From: Streptomyces sp. Tu6071
GTDB lineage: Bacteria; Actinomycetota; Actinomycetes; Streptomycetales; Streptomycetaceae
Assembly (NCBI RefSeq): GCF_000213055.1
Contig: NZ_CM001165.1
Span: forward strand, 3,025,945-3,089,944
Direction of reading: 5' to 3'
DNA length: 64,000 nt
The stretch's first letter is position 1. Each line of letters starts with the position of its first letter. A model generated the notes under the pieces. The model saw only the letters and a program-made list of their open reading frames with translations, was not told the DNA's origin and searched no databases. A program made the position numbers and the translations under genes. Positions 36,473 to 44,048 of this stretch are shown one piece after another.

Positions 36473-36913
36473 TCACACGCCGGAGGGACTTTCCCCGTCC
36501 CTCCGGCGTTCGTCGTACGCGGCCCTGGCCTCCTCCACCCCGGAGACCTGCCGCTCACTCCACCGCGCCAGGTCGAAGACCTGCTGAGCCGCCTCGCGTC
36601 CACTCGCGGTGAGCGAGTACTCCACGTGCGGCGGCACGACCGCCTTCGCCTCCCGCAGGACGAAGCCGTCCCGCTCCAGCGTCTGGAGCGTCTGCGCGAG
36701 CATCTTCTCGCTCACGCCCCCCACCGTGCGCCGCAGCTCGCTGAACCGGTACGTCCGCGCGAGCAACGCGGCGAGCACGAGCACGGCCCACCGCGAGGTC
36801 ACGTGCTCCAGGATGCCGCGCGAGGGGCACATCGCCCGGTTGACGTCCGGCGGCCCCTGCGCGATCGCCCCGCTCCCGCCGAGCAGCTCCGCCATCTCCG
36901 CACTCACTGTCAT
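36473..36913 (-). CDS. HxlR-family regulator (QorR/YodB-like, possible redox sensor)
   Basis: 146 residues. The winged helix is typical: CPSRGILEHVTSRWAVLVLA, YRFSELRRTVGGVSEKMLAQ and TLQTLERDGFVLREAKAVVP. C29, just before the helix, is at the position of the redox-active Cys in QorR and YodB (recalled), so thiol oxidation by quinones or diamide-like stress may release it from DNA. Divergent from a quinone-reductase-like gene, with an inverted repeat immediately upstream of its ATG. Its last codons lie within a terminator hairpin. Confidence 0.9.
   Translation of the reverse strand: MTVSAEMAELLGGSGAIAQGPPDVNRAMCPSRGILEHVTSRWAVLVLAALLARTYRFSELRRTVGGVSEKMLAQTLQTLERDGFVLREAKAVVPPHVEYSLTASGREAAQQVFDLARWSERQVSGVEEARAAYDERRRDGESPSGV
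36477..36509. terminator. Bidirectional hairpin between korB and the HxlR gene
   Basis: A 13-bp perfect stem, ACGCCGGAGGGAC with GTCCCTCCGGCGT, loop 7 nt. It lies inside the 3' coding end of the HxlR gene (whose stop is 36473-36475) and 43 bp after the korB stop, so it can end both convergent transcripts. Confidence 0.85.
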
Positions 36914-36916
36914 GGC

Positions 36917-36941
36917 AGTACCTTACTCCAAAGTGGGTACT
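36917..36941. promoter_or_regulatory. Probable HxlR operator
   Basis: AGTACC (36917-36922) and GGTACT (36936-36941), 13 bp apart, lie 4 bp upstream of the HxlR start in an AT-rich divergent space (CTTACTCCAAAGTGGGTAC). Spacing and position fit an HxlR dimer site controlling both genes. Confidence 0.7.
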
Positions 36942-37034
36942 TTCGTTTGGTTAGTGTGCACCGTAGGCTGAGCGCGGAGCACAAGCGGCTCATATCGCAC
37001 AGCATCACCTCACGTACCGCGAAAGGCACATCTC

Positions 37035-37901
37035 ATGAGCATCGTCGTCACCGGCGCCACCGGGCAGCTCGGCCGTCTCGTCATCGCGGGCCTCCTGGAG
37101 AAGGTCCCCGCGAGCGAGATCGCGGCCGTGGTCCGGGGCGAGGAGAAGGGCGCGGAGTTCGCGGCGAAGGGCATCGAGCTGCGGGTCGCCGACTACGACA
37201 GGCCGGAGACGCTGAAGGACGCCTTCCGCGCGGGCGACCGCGTGCTCTTCATCTCGGGCAGCGAGGTCGGCAAGCGCGCCGCGCAGCACACGGCCGTGGT
37301 CGGGGCCGCGAAGGAGGCGGGCGTCGCCCAGCTCGCGTACACGGGCGTCCTCGGCGGCCCGGAGGCCGATTTCGCGCTCGCCGAGGAGCACAAGGTCACC
37401 GAGCGGGCGATCCTCGACGCGGGCGTCCCGTACACCTTCCTGCGCAACGGCTGGTACGACGACATGTACATCGCCCAGCTCCCCGTGTACCTCGCGAACG
37501 GCGCCGTGCTCGGCAGCTCGGGCGAGGGCCGGATCGCCCCCGCTCCCCGCGAGGACTACGCCGCGGCGGCCGTCGCGGTGCTCACGGGTGAGGGGCACCT
37601 GAACCAGGCGTACGAGCTGAGCGGCGACGTCGCGTGGACGATGAGCGAGTTCGCGGCCGAGATCGCGCGCCAGTCCGGCAAGCCGGTCGTGTTCACGAAC
37701 GTCGCTCCCGAGCAGTACCGGCAGGTGCTGCTCGGCGCGGGCCTGCCCGAGCCGATGGCGGAGATCCTGACGGACGTCGAGAGCGCCATCGAGCGCGGCC
37801 TGCTCGCGGGGACCACCCACGACCTCTCCCGCCTCATCGGCCGCGGGACCACCCCGATCGCGGACTCGATCGCGGCGGGGCTCAAGAAGCTGGAGGGCTG
37901 A
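37035..37901 (+). CDS. QorB/YtfG-like NAD(P)H-dependent quinone reductase
   Basis: 288 residues. MSIVVTGATGQLGRLVIAGL (GxxGxxG), ELRVADYDRPETLKDAF, VLFISGSEVGKRAAQHTAV and YTFLRNGWYDDMYIAQL match the YtfG/QorB branch of NmrA-like atypical SDRs, which reduce quinones with NADPH. ATG 37035 after GAAAGGCA. The pairing with a divergent HxlR gene recalls ytfG/ytfH of E. coli and qor2/qorR of Corynebacterium. Confidence 0.9.
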   Translation: MSIVVTGATGQLGRLVIAGLLEKVPASEIAAVVRGEEKGAEFAAKGIELRVADYDRPETLKDAFRAGDRVLFISGSEVGKRAAQHTAVVGAAKEAGVAQLAYTGVLGGPEADFALAEEHKVTERAILDAGVPYTFLRNGWYDDMYIAQLPVYLANGAVLGSSGEGRIAPAPREDYAAAAVAVLTGEGHLNQAYELSGDVAWTMSEFAAEIARQSGKPVVFTNVAPEQYRQVLLGAGLPEPMAEILTDVESAIERGLLAGTTHDLSRLIGRGTTPIADSIAAGLKKLEG

Positions 37902-38104
37902 GCGACACCCGGAGGGCCCCGGCCCGCCCCTGACGGACGACTCCGTTCCGACCCGCGCCCCCGCCGGACGGCCCGCGCCCCAGGGGTGCGGGCCGTCCTG
38001 TCATGACCGTAGGCCGATACGGGAATGACAAGCCGCGCCGCTCCCGTTACCTTCCCGACGGGGGCGGCGGCAGGGCGCCGGCCCGTGACCGGACGGGGAC
38101 AGCG

Positions 38105-39181
38105 ATGGCCGCACCACAGGACACCACTCCAGCCGCCGAGAGCACCTCGCGTGCCGGGCTCTCCTACGGATTCGGCGCCTACGGCATCTGGGGCCTGGTC
38201 CCGCTCTTCTGGCCGCTGCTCAAGCCGGCCGGGGCGGGCGAGATCCTTGCGCACCGCATGGTGTGGTCGCTCGGCGTCGTCGCGATCCTGCTGCTCTGCA
38301 TACGCCGCTGGGCGTGGGCGGGCGAGCTGCTGCGCGACCCGCGCCGCCTCGGGCTCGTCGCGGTCGCGGCGGCCGTGATCACGGTCAACTGGGGCTTCTA
38401 CATCTGGGCGGTCAACGCGGGCCACGTCGTGGAGGCGTCGCTCGGGTACTTCATCAATCCGCTCGTGAGCATCGCGCTCGGCGTGCTGCTCCTCGGAGAA
38501 CGCCTGCGGCCGGCGCAGTGGGTCGCGGTGGCGACGGGCGTGGCATCGGTGCTCGTCCTCGCGATCGGCTACGGGAAGCCGCCGTGGATCTCGCTGATGC
38601 TCGCCTTCTCGTTCGGCGCCTACGGGCTGGCGAAGAAGAAGGTCAACCTCGGCGGGATCGAGTCGCTCGCCGCCGAGACCGCCCTCCAGTTCCTGCCCGC
38701 GCTGGGCTTCCTGATCTGGCTCGGCGCACGGGGCGAGGCGACGTTCACGGGCGAGGGCGCGGGCCACGCGGCGCTCCTCGCCTCGACCGGGATCATCACG
38801 GCGGTGCCGCTCGTCTTCTTCGGCGCCGCGGCGATCCGCGTGCCGCTCTCGACGCTGGGCCTGCTCCAGTACCTGGCCCCGGTCTTCCAGTTCGGCCTGG
38901 GCATCTTCTACTTCCACGAGGAGATGCCGGCCGCACGCTGGGCGGGCTTCGGGCTCGTGTGGATCGCGCTGGTCCTGCTCACGTGGGACGCGCTGCGCAC
39001 GGCCCGCGCCAACCGCCGCACGGCGGAGCGGCTGCGCACGGCGGTGCGCGAGGCGAAGGCGGTACGGAACCCGGCGGGGGCGGAGACGGTACGGGAGGCG
39101 GCCGGGACGGAGCCCGTACGGGACCCGGCGGCGGAGGCGCCCGTACGGGATCGCGCCGCGCGCCCGGTGCGGGAGGCGTGA
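38105..39181 (+). CDS. rarD: EamA family transporter, RarD type
   Basis: 358 residues with ten hydrophobic helices: LSYGFGAYGIWGLVPLFWPL, EILAHRMVWSLGVVAILLL, VNWGFYIWAVNAGHVVEASL, GYFINPLVSIALGVLLLGER and LGLLQYLAPVFQFGLGIFYF are RarD signatures. RarD is a drug/metabolite-superfamily permease of unknown substrate. A hydrophilic tail (about residues 300-358) with repeated VRD/VRE units is extra. ATG 38105; an upstream in-frame ATG at 38003 adds 34 poor residues. Confidence 0.9.
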   Translation: MAAPQDTTPAAESTSRAGLSYGFGAYGIWGLVPLFWPLLKPAGAGEILAHRMVWSLGVVAILLLCIRRWAWAGELLRDPRRLGLVAVAAAVITVNWGFYIWAVNAGHVVEASLGYFINPLVSIALGVLLLGERLRPAQWVAVATGVASVLVLAIGYGKPPWISLMLAFSFGAYGLAKKKVNLGGIESLAAETALQFLPALGFLIWLGARGEATFTGEGAGHAALLASTGIITAVPLVFFGAAAIRVPLSTLGLLQYLAPVFQFGLGIFYFHEEMPAARWAGFGLVWIALVLLTWDALRTARANRRTAERLRTAVREAKAVRNPAGAETVREAAGTEPVRDPAAEAPVRDRAARPVREA

Positions 39182-39230
39182 ACCGGCGCGGCGCGGGATG
39201 AAGGGCCGGAAGCCGGGAACACTCGACGCC

Positions 39231-39932
39231 ATGGCTGATCACGAGATCGACGCGGCGCGGGACATCGACGCCCTCGTCTTCGACGTCCTCGGCACGCTCG
39301 TGGACGACGTGGCGGGAATCCGCACCGGAATCGGCGAGCTGACGACGGACGCGGCGGAGGCGGAGCGGCTGTTCGCGCTGTGGCAGGAGCACACGGACAC
39401 CGAGCAGCGCCGGATGATGGCCGGGCAGCGGCCCTACCTTCCGGCCGACGCGCTCGACATGGAGACGGCGGGGGTGGTCGCGGCGGCGGCCGGGCTGGAC
39501 GACGACGTCGCGGCGGTGGCGGCGCTCGCGCGCACGGCGCACGCGCTCGCGCCGTTCCCGGACAGCGTCGCGGGGCTCGACCGGCTCGCCCGCCGCTTCC
39601 CGCTCATCGCCCTGTCGAACGCGAGCCGCGCGGAACTGCTCGGCATCACGGTGCGGGCGGGGCTGCGCTGGCACCTGGCGCTCTCCACGGAGGAGGCGCG
39701 CACGTTCAAGCCGGACCCGCCCGCGTACGAACTCGCGCTCGCGGCGGCGGGCCGCCCGCCGGAGCGGGTCCTGATGGTCGCGGCGCACGCCTGGGACCTG
39801 CGCGGCGCGCAGAGCCTCGGGATGCGGACGGCGTACGTGCACAGGGACGAGCGCGAGGCTCCGGGCCCGGACGACCGCTTCGACGTCACGGCGGCGGACT
39901 TCACCGAGCTGGCGGACCGACTGCTGGGATAG
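39231..39932 (+). CDS. HAD hydrolase, haloacid dehalogenase type II-like
   Basis: 233 residues. Motif I is DALVFDVLGTLVDD: the nucleophile Asp is present, and the +2 Asp of phosphatases is replaced by Leu, as in 2-haloacid dehalogenases. Motif II is IALSNASRAEL, motif III is TFKPDPPAYELALAAAG, and motif IV is VAAHAWDLRGAQSLGM. Substrate unknown. ATG 39231 is preferred; 39198 is also in frame. It follows rarD by 49 bp. Confidence 0.87.
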   Translation: MADHEIDAARDIDALVFDVLGTLVDDVAGIRTGIGELTTDAAEAERLFALWQEHTDTEQRRMMAGQRPYLPADALDMETAGVVAAAAGLDDDVAAVAALARTAHALAPFPDSVAGLDRLARRFPLIALSNASRAELLGITVRAGLRWHLALSTEEARTFKPDPPAYELALAAAGRPPERVLMVAAHAWDLRGAQSLGMRTAYVHRDEREAPGPDDRFDVTAADFTELADRLLG

Positions 39933-39960
39933 CGGGGACGGGAGCGGCCGGGGGCTTCCC

Positions 39961-40065
39961 CCGGCCGACTCGCGGCGCCCCCGCCGCCCCTACGTTCCCC
40001 GGCCGACTCGCGGCGCCCCCGCCGCCCCTACGTTCCCCGGCCGACTCGCGGCGCCCCCGCCTCTA
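39961..40065. repeat. 38-bp tandem repeat between HAD and methyltransferase genes
   Basis: Two perfect 38-bp units (39961-39998, 39999-40036) and most of a third, beginning CCGGCCGACTCGCGGCGCCC. The array starts 29 bp after the HAD stop and runs to the stop codon (40063) of the convergent methyltransferase. Confidence 0.9.
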
Positions 40066-41268
40066 CGTCCCGCCGCCCACCCCCCAGCCCCGCCCCTCGT
40101 CCCCCAGCCAGGCCCGCGCCCCCTGCGCGTCCACCGTCAGCCCGAACTCCCCGTACCCCGGCCGCCCGGCCGTCTGCCACCAGCGGTAGGCCGCCTCCAC
40201 CTCGTGCCACAGCTTCCGCTCCCCGTACTGGAGGACGGTCGACTCCGCGTCGGGCCGCAGCACCAGGCACGCCCACGAGCCGGTGCCGCCCGTGTCGTGG
40301 AACCACACGGGACGGCTGCCGTCGAGCTGCACCGTCGGCGCGACCGCCGTCGCGCAGCGCGGCACGCGCAGGCCGAGCGCGAACCGCGCGCTGCCGAGCA
40401 GGTCCGAATCGAGGATGTCGGTGCCGATCCACGCCGAGGAGCGGTGCGCCTTGGCCCCGGTCTCGCGCAGGTACTCGGCCCGCGCACCCCCGCGCCAGCG
40501 CTGCCCGCGCGCCCGCGTGCACTCGACGGGCCGCAGGAAGCGCCCGCTCGCCGAACGCCCGTCCCGGCTCACGCGCAGCGCCACGAGCACGTCCGCCGAG
40601 CAGAAGTTCGTCCCCCACGGCAGCACGATGAGCGCCCCGGGCGCGCTCTGCTCGATCCACGCGTACGGGACCTCGCGCAGCCCGCAACAGGACACGATCC
40701 GGTCGTACGGGGCCTGCGTGGTGTGCCCCGAGAGCCCGTCGCCGACGCGCACCTCCGGGTTGAGCCCGAAGCGGCGCAAGCGCTGGCGCGCGAGCGCGGC
40801 CACGGACTCGTCGATCTCGAAGCTCGTCACGGCGGGCACGCTGAGCCGGTGCGCGAGCAGCGCCGTCGTCCACCCCGTGCCCGTACCGACCTCCAGGACC
40901 CTCCCGACGCCCTCACCGAGGCGGAGGTCGGCGAGCAGCCCGAAGACGACGGACGGCCCGAGCGCGGTCGAGGTCGCGAGGCGTCCCGGCGTCAGCCCCG
41001 TGTGCTCGCCGTCATCCCACTGGGTGACGATCGGCGCATCGCTGTCCGCGTACCCGTACCACGTGGCAGGGTCCCTGCTGCGCGACACCGGTACGTGCGA
41101 CCGCTGTTCGGCGTCCCACGGCCACATGAGGGGCGGCAGGAAGGCGGCGCGCGGCACCTCCTCGTAGGCGTCCCGCCAGTCCGGCGCGAGGACCCCCGTC
41201 GCGCTCATCCGCCGCCCGAGCCGCAGTCTCGCGTCCCGCTCCGCGCTGCCCCGCTCGCTCGTCACCAC
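40063..41268 (-). CDS. Protein-L-isoaspartate O-methyltransferase-like protein
   Basis: 401 residues. The PCMT-like part spans about residues 20-220: WRDAYEEVPRAAFLPPLMWP, DAPIVTQWDDGEHTGLTPG, the SAM motif GRVLEVGTGTGWTTALLAHR and PYDRIVSCCGLREVPYAWIE. A C-terminal domain of about 180 residues (WFHDTGGTGSWACLVLRPDA) is family-specific in actinobacteria. The start is one of two adjacent GTG codons (41266-41268, 41263-41265) behind GGAGGT. In streptomycetes such genes often accompany XRE/DUF397 loci, as here. Confidence 0.85.
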   Translation of the reverse strand: MVTSERGSAERDARLRLGRRMSATGVLAPDWRDAYEEVPRAAFLPPLMWPWDAEQRSHVPVSRSRDPATWYGYADSDAPIVTQWDDGEHTGLTPGRLATSTALGPSVVFGLLADLRLGEGVGRVLEVGTGTGWTTALLAHRLSVPAVTSFEIDESVAALARQRLRRFGLNPEVRVGDGLSGHTTQAPYDRIVSCCGLREVPYAWIEQSAPGALIVLPWGTNFCSADVLVALRVSRDGRSASGRFLRPVECTRARGQRWRGGARAEYLRETGAKAHRSSAWIGTDILDSDLLGSARFALGLRVPRCATAVAPTVQLDGSRPVWFHDTGGTGSWACLVLRPDAESTVLQYGERKLWHEVEAAYRWWQTAGRPGYGEFGLTVDAQGARAWLGDEGRGWGVGGGT

Positions 41269-41656
41269 GACCGCTCGACCTCCGTACGCTCGTACGGGTA
41301 CGCGTGCGCGGCACGGCGGCGGACCGGTGGTGGGGGCATGACGGCACCTCTGTCTCTGGCTGAAGGGCACCCGTGGGGGATGTGAGTCAAACGCCGGAAA
41401 GGGCTTCCGGGGCACGGCACCGCCGAGGAACCACCCACCCCGCCGCGCGTTGACGCGGGGCCCGGCGGCTCACCGGGGGCACGGATGTACGGCGGCGGGG
41501 CGACGGGACCGCCGAGGTGAGCGCTCCGGGGCGCCTCCGCGCGGCGACTGTGCGGAAGGTAGCGGCGGTACGGGCCGCAGGCGGCCGATGTCCCGGCGGC
41601 GGTACGGGCACGGAGCGGCCTCCCCCTTCCCCGGCGGGTCCGCTGACCTGCGCGGC
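41269..41656. other. Gap upstream of the methyltransferase
   Basis: 388 bp with no convincing gene on either strand. GC-rich, holding the ribosome binding site and presumably the promoter of the methyltransferase on the minus strand and the 3' end region of the small gene at 41657-41836. Confidence 0.5.
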
Positions 41657-41836
41657 TCACCGCCGTGTGAACCCGTGCGGGTGCCGCGCGATGAGGACGC
41701 GGCAGTCGACGGCGCGGGAGTGGTCACCGGCGGCGGTGGCCGCCCGCTCCTCCGCGCGGAGGCGGTCGCAGAGGCGGCAGGGAAGGTCGGATTCGGGGGA
41801 CTCGGGCGGGCGTTCGTGGACGAGGCGCAGGGTCAT
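41657..41836 (-). CDS. 59-residue protein with CRLC motif, divergent from XRE regulator
   Basis: Begins MTLRLVHERPPESPESDLP, then CRLCDRLRAEERAA, and ends RVLIARHPHGFTRR. The CxxC plus a third Cys suggests metal or redox sensing, but no function is known to me. ATG 41834-41836 with GGAGAGGAA upstream; the frame has strong GC3 bias. Its start faces the XRE gene across 108 bp, so the two probably share control. I recall similar small proteins beside XRE/DUF397 genes in other streptomycetes. Confidence 0.7.
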   Translation of the reverse strand: MTLRLVHERPPESPESDLPCRLCDRLRAEERAATAAGDHSRAVDCRVLIARHPHGFTRR

Positions 41837-41944
41837 GACGGTTCCTCTCCGTGGCGGTTTGGCTACCGGGGAGGTACACGGTGACCTAGCGTGGAGAACT
41901 ACTCAACGTTGTGCCAACGGGTGGAAGGTGGAGGGGAACGCCCC

Positions 41945-42781
41945 TTGAACATCAAGAAGCTGAACCCGGACGCGGGGCCTTACGCGGCCTACGGAGCGCG
42001 TTTGCGCAAGGTACGGCAGGAGCTGGGACTGCGACAGAAGGACGTGGCAACACGGGTGGGCTACGCCGAGTCGCACATGTCCGGCGTGGAAATCGCCGCG
42101 AAGAAACCAACACTCAATTTCTCGGTGGCGCTTGACACCGCACTCGGACTCACGAACACCGAGCGGTCGTTCGAGCGCGAGTGGCGGAACATCACGTTCG
42201 GGGCCTTGCTGGAGGGGTTCCCCGAGTACCTGAAGCTCGAAGGGCGGGCGGTGGAGGTCCGAGCTTTCGAAACCGGCATAGTCCCAGGGCTGCTCCAGAC
42301 TCCTGAATATGCCAGAGCACTGGCAGAAGCCGCAGTTCGGCGCGGTGCGATCACTGCGGAACTGGCGGAGCAACGTCTCCGTGCGCTGGCCGAACGCCAA
42401 CAAGCCGTGCAGGGCGAGCGTCCGCCCATGATCTTCGCGGTACTGGACGAGAGCTGCATCCGCCGCACTATCGGCGGCTCGGAAGCTATGAAGGCTCAGC
42501 TACGTCACTTGGTGGGCTTCGCGGCCCTCCCCAATACCGTCCTTCAGATCGTTCCCTTCTCTGTCGGGGAACGGCGTCCGCTCGACCTGCTCACCAATCT
42601 GCTCACGCTCCCGGATCGCGGCATCGTCTCGTACGCGGAGTCACAGACACAGGGACACCTTGATCGCGAAATCACCTCCGTCGCCGCCTTGATGACCGCC
42701 TACCATCAGGCACAGGCCGTGTCGCTTTCGCAAGCGGAGACTGTGGCCTTGATCGAACAGGCTGAAAGGGAACACCCGTGA
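41945..42781 (+). CDS. XRE-family regulator with DUF5753 (WhiJ-type)
   Basis: 278 residues. N-terminal Cro-like helix-turn-helix: GARLRKVRQELGLRQKDVA, RVGYAESHMSGVEIAAKKP. C-terminal DUF5753: ETGIVPGLLQTPEYARALAE, IFAVLDESCIRRTIGGSEAM, VLQIVPFSVGERRPLD and TLPDRGIVSYAESQTQGHL. Start TTG 41945 is chosen because GGAGGGG lies 9 bp upstream and NIKKLNPDAG fits the family. Coupled to a DUF397 gene by a GTGA overlap. WhiJ-type pairs act in developmental control and the DUF397 partner is thought to modulate the regulator. Confidence 0.92.
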   Translation: MNIKKLNPDAGPYAAYGARLRKVRQELGLRQKDVATRVGYAESHMSGVEIAAKKPTLNFSVALDTALGLTNTERSFEREWRNITFGALLEGFPEYLKLEGRAVEVRAFETGIVPGLLQTPEYARALAEAAVRRGAITAELAEQRLRALAERQQAVQGERPPMIFAVLDESCIRRTIGGSEAMKAQLRHLVGFAALPNTVLQIVPFSVGERRPLDLLTNLLTLPDRGIVSYAESQTQGHLDREITSVAALMTAYHQAQAVSLSQAETVALIEQAEREHP

Positions 42782-42981
42782 GTAACGCTCCCCGCTGGTT
42801 CAAGTCCTCGTACAGCAACAACGGCGGAAGCTGCGTCGAGGTCGCCACCAACCTCGTCCCCGCCCACGGCATCGTCCCGGTCCGTGATTCCAAGAACCCC
42901 GGCGGCCCCTCCCTCGCCCTCCACACGTCCGCCTTCGCCGGGTTCGTCTCCGGTGTGAAGCGTGGCGACTTCGACGTCTGA
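42778..42981 (+). CDS. DUF397 protein, single domain
   Basis: 67 residues: RWFKSSYSNNGGSCVEVATN, IVPVRDSKNPGGPSLALHTS and FAGFVSGVKRGDFDV. One complete DUF397 domain. The GTG start overlaps the XRE stop by 4 bp, so the two proteins are made together. It is the likely ancestral partner of this locus; three further copies follow. Confidence 0.92.
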   Translation: MSNAPRWFKSSYSNNGGSCVEVATNLVPAHGIVPVRDSKNPGGPSLALHTSAFAGFVSGVKRGDFDV

Positions 42982-42998
42982 GCCAACCTTCCGCGTCC

Positions 42999-43033
42999 CG
43001 AAGCCCCGTCGCCCCGCGCAGGACGGGGCTTCG
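42999..43033 (+). terminator. Hairpin after the first DUF397 gene
   Basis: CGAAGCCCCGTC with GACGGGGCTTCG, 12-bp stem and 11-nt loop, 17 bp after the stop. Units 2 and 3 carry a reduced version (CGAAGCG/CGCTTCG) at 43356-43386 and 43711-43741. Confidence 0.8.
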
Positions 43034-43044
43034 CGCTGTGCGGG

Positions 43045-43059
43045 GTGGGGCATACCTCC
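43045..43059 (+). promoter_or_regulatory. Conserved element upstream of DUF397 copy 2
   Basis: GTGGGGCATACCTCC, 49 bp before the ATG. The same 15-mer stands before the next two copies although the surrounding upstream DNA of this first unit is diverged, so it is probably functional (operator or promoter core). Confidence 0.6.
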
Positions 43060-43093
43060 CGGCAGGGCTCAACTCGACGTGCTGGAGGCCGGG

Positions 43094-43336
43094 ATGGCGG
43101 AGTGGCGCAAGTCCACGTACAGCGACAACGGTGGGAGCTGCGTGGAAGCGGCGGCGGACTGGCGTACGTCCACGTACAGCAACAACGGGGGCCAGTGTGT
43201 GGAGGTCGCCACCAACACCCCCCACACCATCCCCGTCCGCGACTCGAAGAACCCGGCAGGACCACACCTCTGCCTCACCCCCACCGCCTTCACCACCTTC
43301 GTGGCAAGCGTGCAGCGCGGCACCTTCGACCTCTGA
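43094..43336 (+). CDS. Double-motif DUF397 protein (copy 2)
   Basis: 80 residues. The N-terminal DUF397 motif is duplicated: AEWRKSTYSDNGGSCVEAA and DWRTSTYSNNGGQCVEVATN, followed by one normal C-terminal half (HTIPVRDSKNPAGPHLCLTP, FTTFVASVQRGTFDL). ATG 43094 after GGAGGCC. Unlike the single-domain gene upstream it has its own promoter region and terminator. Confidence 0.88.
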   Translation: MAEWRKSTYSDNGGSCVEAAADWRTSTYSNNGGQCVEVATNTPHTIPVRDSKNPAGPHLCLTPTAFTTFVASVQRGTFDL

Positions 43337-43397
43337 GCCGAGACCGTCAGCCCCCCGAAGCGCCACAACCGGCGGACACCGCTTCGCGCTGCACGAG

Positions 43398-43412
43398 GTG
43401 GGGCATACCTCC
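43398..43412 (+). promoter_or_regulatory. Conserved element upstream of DUF397 copy 3
   Basis: GTGGGGCATACCTCC, 51 bp before the ATG at 43449. Here the context gives a short inverted repeat, GAGGT-N7-ACCTC. Confidence 0.6.
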
Positions 43413-43448
43413 GAGGACCGGGTACAACCGAGCACGTAGGAGGCCAGG

Positions 43449-43691
43449 ATGGCGGAGTGGCGCAAGTCCACGTACAGCGACAACGGAGGCGACTGCGTGG
43501 AGGCGGCGGCGAACTGGCGTACGTCCTCGTACAGCGACAACGGCGGCACGTGCGTGGAGGTCGCCACCAACACCCCCCACACCATCCCCCTCCGCGACTC
43601 CAAGAACCCCACAGGCCCCCACCTCCACCTCACCCCCACCGCCTTCACCACCTTCGTGGCAAGCGTGCAGCGCGGCACCTTCGACCTCTGA
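43449..43691 (+). CDS. Double-motif DUF397 protein (copy 3)
   Basis: 80 residues, about 85-90 percent identical by eye to copy 2: AEWRKSTYSDNGGDCVEAAA, NWRTSSYSDNGGTCVEVATN, HTIPLRDSKNPTGPHLHLTP. Again a doubled N-terminal motif. GGAGGCC ribosome binding site. Followed by a weak hairpin at 43711-43741. Confidence 0.88.
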   Translation: MAEWRKSTYSDNGGDCVEAAANWRTSSYSDNGGTCVEVATNTPHTIPLRDSKNPTGPHLHLTPTAFTTFVASVQRGTFDL

Positions 43692-43752
43692 GACGAGACC
43701 GTCAGCCCCCCGAAGCGCCACAACCGGCGGACACCGCTTCGCGCTGCACGAG

Positions 43753-43767
43753 GTGGGGCATACCTCC
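43753..43767 (+). promoter_or_regulatory. Conserved element upstream of DUF397 copy 4
   Basis: GTGGGGCATACCTCC, 51 bp before the ATG at 43804, exactly 355 bp from the copy at 43398. Confidence 0.6.
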
Positions 43768-43803
43768 GAGGACCGGGTACAACCCAGCACGCAGGAGGCC
43801 GCG

Positions 43804-44048
43804 ATGGCGGAGTGGCGCAAGTCCACGTACAGCAACAACGGAGGCGCCTGTGTGGAGGCGGCTGCCGAGTGGCGTGCGTCCTCGTACAGCGACAACGGCG
43901 GTCAGTGTGTGGAGGTCGCCACCAACAGCCCCACACGATCCCCGTCCGCGACTCCAAGAACCCCTCCGGCCCCCACCTCCGCCTCACCCCCTCCGCCTTC
44001 ACCGCCTTCGTGACGAGCGTGCAGCGCGAGGAGTTCGGGGCGGCCTGA
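43804..44048 (+). pseudogene. Frameshifted DUF397 gene (copy 4)
   Basis: It starts like its sisters (AEWRKSTYSNNGGACVEAAA, EWRASSYSDNGGQCVEVATN) but loses one base near 43928, where the sisters read ACACCCCCCACACC and this copy reads ACAGCCCCACACG. The original frame resumes in the next frame as HTIPVRDSKNPSGPHLRLTP and FTAFVTSVQREEFGAA, ending at 44048. As read, translation gives a Pro/Ser-rich tail ending at 44013. Confidence 0.85.

Larger units (their letters stand above)
42984..44048 (+). repeat. 355-bp tandem repeat carrying DUF397 genes
   Basis: Start codons of three DUF397 genes stand exactly 355 bp apart (43094, 43449, 43804). Units 2 and 3 (about 43339-43693 and 43694-44048) are nearly identical through promoter, gene and terminator; unit 1 (about 42984-43338) is similar in the gene but diverged upstream. 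Confidence 0.92.

Noticed and set aside
42984..44048. CRISPR-like array
   Set aside because: The 355-bp units contain coding sequence with promoter and terminator; there are no short direct repeats with unique spacers and no cas genes.
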